From Prochlorococcus sp. AG-347-B23 (GTDB taxonomy: Bacteria > Cyanobacteriota > Cyanobacteriia > PCC-6307 > Cyanobiaceae): 64,000 bases of DNA. The DNA is taken from NCBI GenBank assembly GCA_003281715.1, contig QCBE01000002.1, positions 1 through 64,000 of the forward strand. Direction: 5' to 3'. A program made the position numbers and the translations under genes. The notes under the pieces were generated by a model. That model was not told the DNA's origin, made no database searches, and saw nothing but the letters and a program-made list of their open reading frames with translations. How positions within the stretch are numbered: position 1 is the first letter of the stretch; every line of letters begins with the position of its first letter. Positions 8,797 to 16,013 of the stretch are shown here, piece by piece.

Positions 8797-9183
8797 ATGA
8801 ATGATAAAGAAACAATACTTTCATTATTAAATGAGTTTGCTAATCCAAAAAAAATGGCCTCATTTTTTGTCAAAAATGCGACTCCAGATTTTTTATTCAT
8901 AAGACCGAGTGGTAATCCTATAAATGCAAAAGGGTTCGAACAAATGATTACCGGTGATATAGTTCAAGAAAAGGCAGAAATAACTAAAATTCACCGATTC
9001 GAATTTTTAAGCGAAAACATAGTAATGAGCATTTTTACACTAGGTTCAAAATTTACTTATAAAGGGAAACCTAATGATGACTTACCAACAGTTACGTCTA
9101 TTTTTAAAAAAGTAAATAATGTTTGGAAAATTCACTGGATGCAAAGATCTACAGGAAATTCGGATTTATCTTTATGGGATTAG
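8797..9183 (+). CDS. DUF3804 protein (NTF2/SnoaL-like fold)
   Basis: A 128-residue protein I recognise as DUF3804, a family known from Prochlorococcus. Segments such as TPDFLFIRPSGNPI, FEQMITGDIVQ and the C-terminal WKIHWMQRSTGNSDLSLWD resemble the alternating strand layout of NTF2-like/SnoaL proteins, which bind small ligands. No catalytic residue can be assigned. The last bases overlap the start of a tiny membrane frame at 9174. Confidence 0.75.
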   Translation: MNDKETILSLLNEFANPKKMASFFVKNATPDFLFIRPSGNPINAKGFEQMITGDIVQEKAEITKIHRFEFLSENIVMSIFTLGSKFTYKGKPNDDLPTVTSIFKKVNNVWKIHWMQRSTGNSDLSLWD

Positions 9184-9263
9184 CAAAGTTAATAGCACTT
9201 TTAATGGTACTACTACTTGTAGGAAGTTCTTTTGTTGGTTTAATTTTATATTTTATAAATTAA
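9174..9263 (+). CDS. Tiny membrane protein (29 aa), overlapping DUF3804 gene
   Basis: An ATG inside the last codons of the DUF3804 gene starts MGLAKLIALLMVLLLVGSSF, almost wholly hydrophobic. The overlap would allow coupled translation. Real but very short, or a chance frame; the clean helix favours real. Confidence 0.35.
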   Translation: MGLAKLIALLMVLLLVGSSFVGLILYFIN

Positions 9264-9343
9264 ATAGATCAAATAAAAAATACCCAGTAACTATTTCTTG
9301 TTTTAGAAAACAATTACTTCTTTTATGCTAAGTAATTTGATTT

Positions 9344-9471
9344 TCAGGTAAAAATAAAAACTTTAGACAGACTAACGCCTATATCTAAAGCCAATAAAGC
9401 AATTAGTAACTTACTCATTTTTTAGAACTCTCAACTATTTTTTTGTAAAGTTCCTCAGAAATAGGTTGCAT
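9344..9471 (-). other. Two tiny coupled frames (18 and 24 aa)
   Basis: On the minus strand, a frame of 18 codons (ATG at 9469-9471) ends in a TGA overlapping the ATG of a second, 24-residue frame (MSKLLIALLALDIGVSLSKV...). The ATGA junction resembles coupled small genes elsewhere in this window, but both are too short to assert. The stretch 9472-9724 shows nothing else. Confidence 0.2.
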
Positions 9472-9724
9472 AACCTTTTAAAAATCTAATTATCAAGTTA
9501 ATTATTTTAAAATTAATTTCTCGTTACTAAATATACGAATATATGAATTTTTAAATAGGCAAAAAATATATTCAATATAAGTTCTTCTTATAAAGTATTA
9601 ATAAATACTTAATCCAAAAAGGTCAATAAATGTCAAAACTTTTTTAAAAAAGAAATTAGAAATCTTATTTCAAGTAAATAGAACCTCTATAAGTAAGCTT
9701 TATAATCTTTTCTTCTTGTTTTCT

Positions 9725-9862
9725 ACAATATACGAATGACTTTCCATTGAAATACATGTTTACCATGATGCAGATCCTCAACTTGCTCAAGTCCCCGTCC
9801 TATGGCTTGAGTCGTACTGCGGTCTATCAGATGGTAGATCGGACGATTTTGTAGTATTCACT
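9725..9862. other. Anomalous ~50% G+C patch
   Basis: About 88 bases (9771-9858) are 50% G+C in a genome near 30%. The plus strand has stems such as CTCAAG/CTTGAG. The minus strand has an open 44-codon frame without a start codon, including IYHLIDRSTTQAIGRGLEQ and VEDLHHGKHVF, ending in TAG. It is either a gene fragment of foreign origin or a structured RNA; I cannot decide. Confidence 0.4.
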
Positions 9863-9895
9863 ACAATCTATTTATAAAGTATTTATACTTAGATG

Positions 9896-10048
9896 TCAAC
9901 AGTTAATAGAAATTAACTTCAATTTAAAAGTAGATTCGGATCTCATAAACTCCCGAACAAGAATATAGAACATATAACTACGAGTAACTCCCATAAAAAC
10001 TGAAACAAATGCTAGAACTACACAAATAGGGCAATGAGGGAATCCCAT
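9896..10048 (-). CDS. Small membrane protein with HCPIC motif (50 aa)
   Basis: ATG start, then MGFPHCPICVVLAFVSVFMG, a hydrophobic helix preceded by a CPIC pair, followed by a basic, polar tail. Its start overlaps the stop of an upstream 39-codon frame (TAATG). A CxxC next to a membrane helix could bind metal or form a disulfide. Family unknown. Confidence 0.45.
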   Translation of the reverse strand: MGFPHCPICVVLAFVSVFMGVTRSYMFYILVREFMRSESTFKLKLISINC

Positions 10049-10167
10049 TATTTATTTTCCAATATAAATTTCAATTCAGTTTCTGCATTAAGAATATCTA
10101 TTCTTCTCTTGAGCAGTTTAAAAAATTTAATTATTTTTTTCAAAATTAAAGCTTCTTTAGGAATCAA
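10048..10167 (-). CDS. Possible small basic protein (39 aa)
   Basis: A TTG-started frame of 39 residues (MIPKEALILKKIIKFFKLL...) ends exactly at the start of the HCPIC membrane protein, sharing one base. It is helical, with a Lys/Arg-rich middle. The non-ATG start and short length make this tentative. Confidence 0.3.
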   Translation of the reverse strand: MIPKEALILKKIIKFFKLLKRRIDILNAETELKFILENK

Positions 10168-10235
10168 TAATATTATTTAAGAATTAATATATCAATGAGC
10201 AAAAATACCGAAGCCATTGATATAAAAAAAGTTTC

Positions 10236-10466
10236 GTGCAAATTTATACAATAAACAAATCCAACATATGCTCAGATTATCTTGATCAAATAGCTTATTC
10301 AGAGTCAAATATAAAAATTGATGATCTAGTTACCTTGCAGTGCTATTTTTCTTTTGCTAAAAAAATAGAGCGGGCTAAAGTCCCAATACTCCACGAGGAT
10401 TTAGTCCGCTACCAAAAGCCTGAGAGTGCAAATTTTTCTTTATTAATATGCAACTATGCTTTATAA
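10236..10466 (+). CDS. Doubtful 76 aa hypothetical protein
   Basis: A GTG-started frame of 76 residues (MQIYTINKSNICSDYLDQIA...). It contains a strong hairpin (10369-10410) over codons 45-58, which is unusual for coding sequence here and raises the possibility that the locus is an RNA. No family recognised. Confidence 0.3.
   Translation: MQIYTINKSNICSDYLDQIAYSESNIKIDDLVTLQCYFSFAKKIERAKVPILHEDLVRYQKPESANFSLLICNYAL
10369..10410. other. Strong imperfect hairpin
   Basis: AGCGGGCTAAAGTCC pairs with GGATTTAGTCCGCT with only minor bulges around a 13-base loop. There is no T run, so it is not an intrinsic terminator. Its 3' arm takes part in a 17 bp long-range inverted repeat with 10544-10560. Confidence 0.6.
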
Positions 10467-10560
10467 GGTAAATATCTTGATTGCGTAATAAATTTATTTT
10501 GTATATTGCTATTACAAAAATGATGAGTTTATTTAAATTAGTTACTAAATCCTCGTGGAG
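10389..10560. repeat. 17 bp perfect inverted repeat, arms 10389-10405 and 10544-10560
   Basis: CTCCACGAGGATTTAGT at 10389 is the exact reverse complement of ACTAAATCCTCGTGGAG at 10544, separated by 138 bases. The right arm also forms a local stem ACTAAA/TTTAGT. Chance occurrence of 17 matching bases over this distance is very small. Confidence 0.75.
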
Positions 10561-10819
10561 AAAGCTTTAGTAAATTTCTTTTACTGGTTACTGATCAGAT
10601 CAGTCGAGTCTCATTATGGAGAATCATTTGTATCTATAGAATTTCCATCTAATTCAATCAAAAGTTTTTCTTGATTTTAGAGAGTTTTTAATACTTAAAT
10701 TCATAGCTTTCTGAAAATTGAATAACTAATTTGAGTTAAATTGGTTAATTATCTCTATTGCAAATAAAGATAAGGTTGTTAATCTTGCACTTAAAGAAGA
10801 AACTTAATTTCTTAAACTG

Positions 10820-11029
10820 ATGCAATTAGATCATTTAAATTTCAATGAAGATGATGGCCTCATGTCCATAAAAGATTTAAGGGCTTTACGTCTGCGAAAA
10901 AAGAAAATTGAAAGTGATAAGAAAGCTAGGAAGTATATCCTAGATATAAATCAAAGATATAGAAAAATGAGTACTCGCAAAAGTAATAACTTTTTAAAGA
11001 ATATGAACCCTTTTAAAAAGGCCGCATAA
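10820..11029 (+). CDS. Small basic hypothetical protein (69 aa)
   Basis: ATG start; acidic N-terminus (MQLDHLNFNEDDGLMSIKDL) followed by a very basic helical region (RALRLRKKKIESDKKARKYI) and a Lys-rich tail. The charge pattern suggests nucleic-acid or ribosome contact, but no family is recognised. A good terminator lies about 90 bp downstream. Confidence 0.6.
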   Translation: MQLDHLNFNEDDGLMSIKDLRALRLRKKKIESDKKARKYILDINQRYRKMSTRKSNNFLKNMNPFKKAA

Positions 11030-11121
11030 GCATAAATTGTTAATCTTGATTTTGTTAATTTGTTTAACTTTACAACTTTCAGAGTAAGATTTTAATGGTG
11101 TTTCTTTGGAAGAGTTTCACC

Positions 11122-11151
11122 AAGAGGGGTCAATTTTTGGCCCCTTCTTTG
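11122..11151 (+). terminator. Rho-independent terminator
   Basis: The stem AGAGGGGTCA / TGGCCCCTTCT around a T-rich loop is followed by CTTT. It probably ends the transcript of the 69 aa gene. The interval 11152-11361 has no supported gene. Confidence 0.6.
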
Positions 11152-11361
11152 CGGAGATATTTTTTAATAGAAACTCGTTATAAAATTAAAGTAATACTTT
11201 CCTAGAAGGCGAACGTGATATAAATCTTTTGTTAAAAGTTTATTATTTCCACTTAATGAAAACTCTATATCTTCAACTAAATCCTCTTATTAAAAAAACA
11301 AAAGTTTTAGTTTATGGACCATTTCCCATAATTTATTGAAATTTTTCATTTGCGATTTTTA

Positions 11362-11565
11362 ATGGCTTCACCTACAAGTTGGGAATTCTACAAAGAAATT
11401 GAAACTAAAACTCTATGGGTCAATATTTGTACCCAAAATTTAGAAGGAGTAGCTATTTCGATCAATAAATGGTGGAAGACAAGATATCCAGCATACAAAA
11501 TCAGAATAGTTTCTAAAAAAGAATTTGAGCTAGTAAAAATGCAAGCTGAGAAAAAGGAGCAATAA
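11362..11565 (+). CDS. Small hypothetical protein (67 aa); parent of a truncated copy at 22.6 kb
   Basis: I start it at ATG 11362 (MASPTSWEFYKEIETKTLWV); a TTG four codons upstream is the alternative. The product is soluble with Trp-rich motifs (INKWWKTRYPAYKI) and a Lys/Glu-rich C-terminus. Its last 20 codons plus the following gene are duplicated at 22.63-22.93 kb. Function unknown. Confidence 0.6.
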   Translation: MASPTSWEFYKEIETKTLWVNICTQNLEGVAISINKWWKTRYPAYKIRIVSKKEFELVKMQAEKKEQ

Positions 11566-11803
11566 AATTATTCTTTGGTAAATATTGATGCTGAATATTT
11601 AATTTTTGCAGCTATTATAAGATCAATAAATCAAAGAACAAATGAACTCTGCATTTGCAAAAGTCTCAAATTTGAAAGTTAACAGGGCTTCTAAAATAGC
11701 TATTACTCTCGCATCATCAACTTTCTTTTTGTATGCCTTGGGTCAAGCACCAATTTTTAAAAATATTCTTGCAGGTGCCTTCTCTTGCTCTGGCTAAATA
11801 AAA
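11504..11803 (+). repeat. Direct repeat copy A (~300 bp)
   Basis: This segment is collinear and highly similar to 22637-22937, including a run of about 60 identical bases (from 11656, CAAAAGTCTCAAATTTGAAA onward). It covers the 3' end of the 67 aa gene, the spacer and the whole 51 aa gene. Confidence 0.9.
11642..11797 (+). CDS. Small hydrophobic protein MNSAF-type (51 aa), copy A
   Basis: A 51-residue protein with a basic N-terminus (SNLKVNRASK), one hydrophobic helix (IAITLASSTFFLYAL) and a C-terminus ending AGAFSCSG. A paralogue with one substitution (Ala6 to Thr) is encoded at 22776-22931. Preservation of the protein despite synonymous changes argues that it is a real gene. Function unknown. 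Confidence 0.6.
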   Translation: MNSAFAKVSNLKVNRASKIAITLASSTFFLYALGQAPIFKNILAGAFSCSG

Positions 11804-11865
11804 TACCGTTTTTTAGAGAAGCTAAAAAGCTTAAGTAGACTGTGATTGACAGTCGATCTAAACTT

Positions 11866-11887
11866 AGAGGGGTAAACCCCTCTTTTT
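11866..11887 (+). terminator. Rho-independent terminator
   Basis: AGAGGGGT-AA-ACCCCTCT, a perfect 8 bp stem, followed by six T residues; ends the transcript of the 51 aa gene. Copy B lacks an equivalent just downstream. Confidence 0.9.
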
Positions 11888-11948
11888 TAATGATTAATAG
11901 ATTTATTGCTGAAAAGATAATGACTCTTCTTATTTCTCTTTTCAGCTG

Positions 11949-12065
11949 ATGAATATTTCCCCGCACCTATTAATTGATGCTTTGATATTAAGCGCTGCCC
12001 TTACGATAACTTTGGTATTAAGAGCAAAAGGTAATGCTGCCAGAAAAGAAAAAGAAAATAAATGA
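11949..12065 (+). CDS. Small membrane protein 1 of 3 (38 aa)
   Basis: Starts MNISPHLLIDALILSAALTI, one hydrophobic helix, then a charged tail ending EKENK. Its TGA overlaps the next ATG (ATGA). It is the first of three overlapping tiny membrane genes, which points to a co-translated set. Family unknown. Confidence 0.5.
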   Translation: MNISPHLLIDALILSAALTITLVLRAKGNAARKEKENK

Positions 12066-12202
12066 TTACTAAAGAAGAAGAAAAAGAATTTAAAAAACCT
12101 AAATTATATAGATTTTGGAACTTTCTTATTTATGGAAGTTCAATAGCTATTGGAGTTTTCTTAGTTTATTTATATTCTGCTTATGTCTTTATAAATAAAT
12201 GA
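12062..12202 (+). CDS. Small membrane protein 2 of 3 (46 aa)
   Basis: A charged N-terminus (MITKEEEKEFKKPK) precedes one hydrophobic helix (FLIYGSSIAIGVFLVYLY). It overlaps both neighbours by ATGA junctions. Likely subunit or regulator in a membrane complex with its neighbours (inference). Confidence 0.5.
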   Translation: MITKEEEKEFKKPKLYRFWNFLIYGSSIAIGVFLVYLYSAYVFINK

Positions 12203-12294
12203 CTTACATGTACGGCATAGCGATTACTTATGGGGTTGTGAGTCTTTTATTGCTTGGTGGGTTTGCATACTTTACTTTTAAAATTAGACGCTAA
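12199..12294 (+). CDS. Small membrane protein 3 of 3 (31 aa)
   Basis: A 31-residue frame, MTYMYGIAITYGVVSLLLLG, with one helix and a basic end (FKIRR). It shares an ATGA overlap with the previous gene. Very short, but supported by the overlap pattern and membrane-protein topology. Confidence 0.45.
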   Translation: MTYMYGIAITYGVVSLLLLGGFAYFTFKIRR

Positions 12295-12570
12295 TTTTTA
12301 TATCTTTTCCAATAAAGATTTATTAGATGAATGATAGATACTAGAAGACCTAAGAAGGTATTAAAAGAATAAAATTTCTAGCAAAATTTATACAAATTTT
12401 TTTAAAGTTGGAATAAATTTTTTGAAGATATTTTCCTTACAATTATTCATAATTTGAGATTTTTTTTGATCCTTAATCCGTACAATTTTGTTCCTCTTAC
12501 CGCACACATAAAACTTGAAATTTACTATTCAAATGAATTAGAACATAGTTGTAGTAAAGGGGTAAGTCTT

Positions 12571-12723
12571 ATGGCACTAAATGACACATTTACTATCCAA
12601 GAAATTAATTTGGATAAAAAAGACCTTTCATTTGATAATAAGCTCAAAAAAATTGAAGCTTATTGGAATAATGAATGTAGAGAACATCCGAGTAACAACC
12701 ATTGCAAGATTTTTTGTGATTAA
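12571..12723 (+). CDS. CP12-like mini-protein (50 aa)
   Basis: I start it at ATG 12571, preceded by an AAAGGGG ribosome-binding site; a longer TTG-started frame (12454) has an unlikely hydrophobic lead. The C-terminal CREHPSNNHC is a C-x8-C pair with Pro at +4, followed by KIF, as in the GAPDH-binding C-terminal hairpin of CP12. The N-terminal half of CP12 is not evident. A partner with the same motif follows at 12927. The CP12 link is my inference from motif spacing. Confidence 0.55.
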   Translation: MALNDTFTIQEINLDKKDLSFDNKLKKIEAYWNNECREHPSNNHCKIFCD

Positions 12724-12809
12724 AAATTTTAACTTTTAGGTATTCTTACGCTTGATTTTTACATAATACCCGTACTAAAGAATAATTAGAAAGAAAGGAG
12801 GCCAAGCAA

Positions 12810-12911
12810 ATGACTAATTTAGGTATAGAAATTTTATTTTGGATAATTTTAATTTCTTATCTGGGATTAAGGTTTTCTCAAACTTGGAATGGATTCAAAA
12901 AACAGTATTAA
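12810..12911 (+). CDS. Small membrane protein (33 aa) with strong ribosome-binding site
   Basis: A canonical AAAGGAGG lies 8 bases before the ATG, which supports this very short gene. The product has one hydrophobic helix (IEILFWIILISYLGL) and a polar tail ending FKKQY. It sits between two CP12-like genes with short spacers, so the three are probably one transcript. Confidence 0.55.
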   Translation: MTNLGIEILFWIILISYLGLRFSQTWNGFKKQY

Positions 12912-12926
12912 TTAGGAGAATAGAAA

Positions 12927-13073
12927 ATGAAACTACAAACTCAGTTCACGGTTCCAAACAAAAAATTAAAAGATCTTGATTATGTTAAAAAAGTAGATTT
13001 TTTAGAAGAAATTTTAAATAAAGAATGTATAGATTATCCAAATCAAGAAGATTGCCTGGTTTGTTGCAATTAA
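12927..13073 (+). CDS. CP12-like mini-protein (48 aa)
   Basis: ATG with AGGAGA upstream. The C-terminal CIDYPNQEDC again shows C-x8-C with Pro at +4, followed by LVCCN, giving four cysteines within 13 residues. It parallels the 12571 gene. CP12 uses such a disulfide loop for redox control of Calvin-cycle enzymes; whether this short form binds GAPDH is unknown. Confidence 0.55.
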   Translation: MKLQTQFTVPNKKLKDLDYVKKVDFLEEILNKECIDYPNQEDCLVCCN

Positions 13074-13151
13074 AAAAATTAAATAGCTGTTTTTTAAAAG
13101 TAAATAAATTTTTATTAGTATTTATAAATTTTCTAAAAGGGAGTTAGCACT

Positions 13152-13670
13152 ATGGAATTAAGATTCTTCCCAATAAATATTTTTAGAGAGACTCCAAAAG
13201 TCACATTCTTCGATGCAGGCATAGATAGTTCTAACGGTTCTGATGTTGTGATCCATTCTGGAGAAGCTATATCTCCTCCAGATGATTTAAAAGATGAGCA
13301 ATATTACGTTCACAATCATCAAATTGACCACAATTTAGTTATCACTGGAGAAAGGACATTTGTTTTAATAAATCCTTCTTGGGATGAACCTCATCATGTG
13401 ATTTATTTAAATAGATCTATGGGAGCATTAGAAATTCCTGTAGGAACTTATCACAGATCTATCTCAGGGAAAGAAGGTAGTATTGTTTTAAACCAACCCA
13501 AGAGAGATAAATTTTTTGATCCTTCTAAAGAATTTGCCCCTCAAAAGTTAGACAAAATTAATTTAATTAAGGCAAGAAAAAGTCCGCCTGTTTATTGGAT
13601 TTACGAAAATAACAAAATCAAAAGAGTCTATTTTAATCCTCTAGAAAGAAAAGTTAAAACTCTTGTTTGA
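13152..13670 (+). CDS. Cupin-like hypothetical protein (172 aa)
   Basis: A soluble 172-residue protein. The middle reads as a small beta-barrel: YYVHNHQIDHNLVITGERTF, then LNRSMGALEIPVGTYHRSIS, typical of cupin or RmlC-like folds with His residues that could bind metal. Preceded by GGGAGTT ribosome-binding sequence. It ends one base before the ATG of the LOG-family gene, so the two are an operon. Substrate unknown. Confidence 0.6.
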   Translation: MELRFFPINIFRETPKVTFFDAGIDSSNGSDVVIHSGEAISPPDDLKDEQYYVHNHQIDHNLVITGERTFVLINPSWDEPHHVIYLNRSMGALEIPVGTYHRSISGKEGSIVLNQPKRDKFFDPSKEFAPQKLDKINLIKARKSPPVYWIYENNKIKRVYFNPLERKVKTLV

Positions 13671-13671
13671 A

Positions 13672-14526
13672 ATGAAAAAACATATATCCCCTATTAATAA
13701 TTTAAAAAACCTGAATTTAATTATTAATTCTGATACTTATAAATTGGCTCACGAAGATATTGGTTTACTTAGCCGAAATGAAATGCGTGGAGTCAGAATG
13801 CTTCTTGAAATTACTAAACCAGATTTAATCCTTGAAGAAAATAAAATTCTTTCAACAATAATTATTTTTGGAGGCGCAAGTATTACAGAAGAAGCAAATA
13901 TAAAAAAGAGACTTGAAAATATAGAAGAGTTGCTTAAAAAAAATCCTAAATCGATACTTTTAAAACGAAATTTAAATAGATTAGAAAATTTGCTTCTTAT
14001 GAGTCATTACTATGAATCCGCAAGGAAGTTTTCTAAACTTGCTTCAATTAGTAATCAAAATAAAAACTGTAATTCTCATGTGATTGTGACAGGTGGGGGG
14101 CCAGGAATTATGGAAGCTGCTAATAGAGGTGCATTTGAAGCGAATTGTAAATCTATAGGGTTAAATATCAGTCTGCCTAATGAACAAATCCCAAATGCAT
14201 TTATAACTCCAGGTCTTTGCTTTAAGTTTAATTATTTTGCATTAAGAAAGATCCATTTTGTCATGCGATCAGTAGCTGCTGTATTTTTTCCTGGAGGTTT
14301 TGGAACACTAGATGAATTATTTGAACTATTGACACTTTGTCAAACAGGAATGAAAACTAAAATCCCAATCATACTTTTTGGTAGAGATTATTGGAATAAG
14401 ATAATTAACTTCGAATATCTAGCTGATCTTGGATTAATTTCAGATGAAAACTTAAATCTTTTCCAATATGCAGATACCGCACCAGAAGCATGGGAAATTA
14501 TCAAATCATCAAAAATCTCAGCTTAA
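13672..14526 (+). CDS. LOG-family protein (TIGR00730-like)
   Basis: The motifs GGGPGIMEAANRGAF (residues about 143-157) and PGGFGTLDELFE (about 205-216) define the LOG/lysine-decarboxylase-like family, which releases free cytokinin bases by cleaving ribose 5'-phosphate from nucleotides or hydrolyses related nucleotide monophosphates. At 284 residues it is longer than canonical LOG because of an N-terminal helical extension. I use ATG 13672, one base after the upstream stop; a TTG at 13663 is the alternative. Confidence 0.8.
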   Translation: MKKHISPINNLKNLNLIINSDTYKLAHEDIGLLSRNEMRGVRMLLEITKPDLILEENKILSTIIIFGGASITEEANIKKRLENIEELLKKNPKSILLKRNLNRLENLLLMSHYYESARKFSKLASISNQNKNCNSHVIVTGGGPGIMEAANRGAFEANCKSIGLNISLPNEQIPNAFITPGLCFKFNYFALRKIHFVMRSVAAVFFPGGFGTLDELFELLTLCQTGMKTKIPIILFGRDYWNKIINFEYLADLGLISDENLNLFQYADTAPEAWEIIKSSKISA

Positions 14527-14554
14527 AGGTAAGCTAATTATTTTTAAATAACTT

Positions 14555-14872
14555 TTAATTACTTAATTTATAATTTGTTTTAACAGTTTTTATTATTGAA
14601 TCTTGTGGTTCTTCACTTGGGAAACAATTAATAATCCTATATTTGCCTCCTTTTTTATCAGTCTCAACAACCGTAAATTCAACGTATTTACCAATTCCAT
14701 CTCTTAAATCCTTAACTTCAGTATTAATTATCTCTTCTTTATCATTTTCGATAATACGAGATTTACCTCCGCAACTTAACAAAGCGTTCCCCTTAGTGAG
14801 AAAAAAATCTTTGTCATTACTGCAAGAAGATAAGAAAGATAAAGAGACTATTATTAGTATAAAATTTTTCAT
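14555..14872 (-). CDS. Small lipoprotein (105 aa)
   Basis: Begins MKNFILIIVSLSFLSSC, a signal peptide with a lipobox ending at Cys17, so the mature protein should be lipid-anchored. The rest is polar with a few beta-like segments (GKYVEFTVVETDKKGGKYRI). An in-frame ATG two codons upstream is an alternative start. Function unknown. Confidence 0.65.
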   Translation of the reverse strand: MKNFILIIVSLSFLSSCSNDKDFFLTKGNALLSCGGKSRIIENDKEEIINTEVKDLRDGIGKYVEFTVVETDKKGGKYRIINCFPSEEPQDSIIKTVKTNYKLSN

Positions 14873-14987
14873 AATCAACTTTTTTCTACTTAACTACATT
14901 ATCAATAAACCATATTAAATATGTAGTCAAATCCCTACCAAATTAAAAATTTAATTAATAATATTTGTGAACTAAATAGTAATTATT

Positions 14988-16010
14988 TTAGAAAGAAATG
15001 CCTGATGCATTTAGAAAATCTTTATAAATATTTTGCCAGTGTATAATCCTTTGTTCAAGTTTATTAGGCGGACCAAGTTTAAAATTTTCGAGATAAGACT
15101 TATGAAGTGATTCGACAATAACTTTATCTTCTCCAAGAAATTCTAATATACTTTTTTTCCAATTTTCTAAATCATTTTTACATAAAGAAGCAGAGGCTAA
15201 TTTAATTTCAATAATACACTGACCAATATTTTTAGGAAGATAATTTATTAAAACAATCCCTTTACCAGGCCAGATTATTAGATGGGTCCATGGGAGTAAT
15301 CCAAAGGTATATAGATTTCCTTCACTACTAAGAGGGGTAACAAGTACATTACAAAATTCACTGAAGAAATACCTGTAGTTTTTAATTGGACCTTGTTCTT
15401 TATGTAGGGTATCTCTATGAGCTATTGCTACATGATAATCATCCAGTGTATTGTCATGGGCAATTTTCCAATTGCAATTTAAGGTATCAGAAAATTCAGA
15501 AAAAATACTGTAATTCATATCCCATTGATCATTACATTTTCTCTCAACAAGCTCAATTTGATCATCTATAGATATTGGTTTTTTGCTGAAATTAATCCAA
15601 ATTAAAGGTCCATTTATTAAAGAGTTAACTTTTTCTAAAAAATAATCCTCTGTTTCTATTTTTGTTTCAAAATTGTACTTTAATGGCAAGGTTTTTAGTT
15701 TGCCAAAACTATCAAAAGTCCAGCCATGGTAGGGACAAAAAATATTTTTAGAAGGATTTAATTTTGTTTTTGGCAAACACAATTTTGACCCACGATGAGG
15801 GCATCTATTTTTGAAAACAGTTATTAAGTTTTTTTCTGAACAAGAGATTAATAATGATTGATTAAAGAATTTTTTTTCCAATATTTCGCCAGGTTTAATT
15901 TCTCCTATGAAAATCAATGGGTGCCAATAATTTTTTGAATAGTTTTCTAATTCAAGTTCAAAAATTTTTTGTTCGCTATAAAGCCAAGTAGGCAAAAAAC
16001 TAGTTGACAT
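14988..16010 (-). CDS. Rieske non-heme iron oxygenase, last gene of the guanidine cluster
   Basis: A 340-residue oxygenase alpha subunit. The Rieske [2Fe-2S] ligands are in CPHRG (Cys70, His72) and CPYHGW (Cys92, His95). The mononuclear iron site shows DDYHVAIAH, giving His193 and His198 with nearby Asp190. Family knowledge: such enzymes hydroxylate or demethylate substrates using electrons from a ferredoxin or reductase; none is encoded beside it. It starts three bases after the transporter ATPase gene, so it is co-transcribed with the importer. A plausible but untested role is oxidative release of guanidine from an imported substituted guanidine. Confidence 0.85.
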   Translation of the reverse strand: MSTSFLPTWLYSEQKIFELELENYSKNYWHPLIFIGEIKPGEILEKKFFNQSLLISCSEKNLITVFKNRCPHRGSKLCLPKTKLNPSKNIFCPYHGWTFDSFGKLKTLPLKYNFETKIETEDYFLEKVNSLINGPLIWINFSKKPISIDDQIELVERKCNDQWDMNYSIFSEFSDTLNCNWKIAHDNTLDDYHVAIAHRDTLHKEQGPIKNYRYFFSEFCNVLVTPLSSEGNLYTFGLLPWTHLIIWPGKGIVLINYLPKNIGQCIIEIKLASASLCKNDLENWKKSILEFLGEDKVIVESLHKSYLENFKLGPPNKLEQRIIHWQNIYKDFLNASGISF

Positions 16011-16013
16011 TAT

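Noticed and set aside
9119..9331. 70-codon frame overlapping the end of the DUF3804 gene
   Set aside because: Covers the DUF3804 3' end in another phase; low-complexity, Cys/Phe-rich sequence typical of a chance frame.
12454..12570. TTG-started extension of the CP12-like protein
   Set aside because: Hydrophobic lead unlike the rest, while the ATG at 12571 has a good ribosome-binding site.
14643..14918. 91-codon plus-strand frame
   Set aside because: Antisense shadow of the lipoprotein gene.
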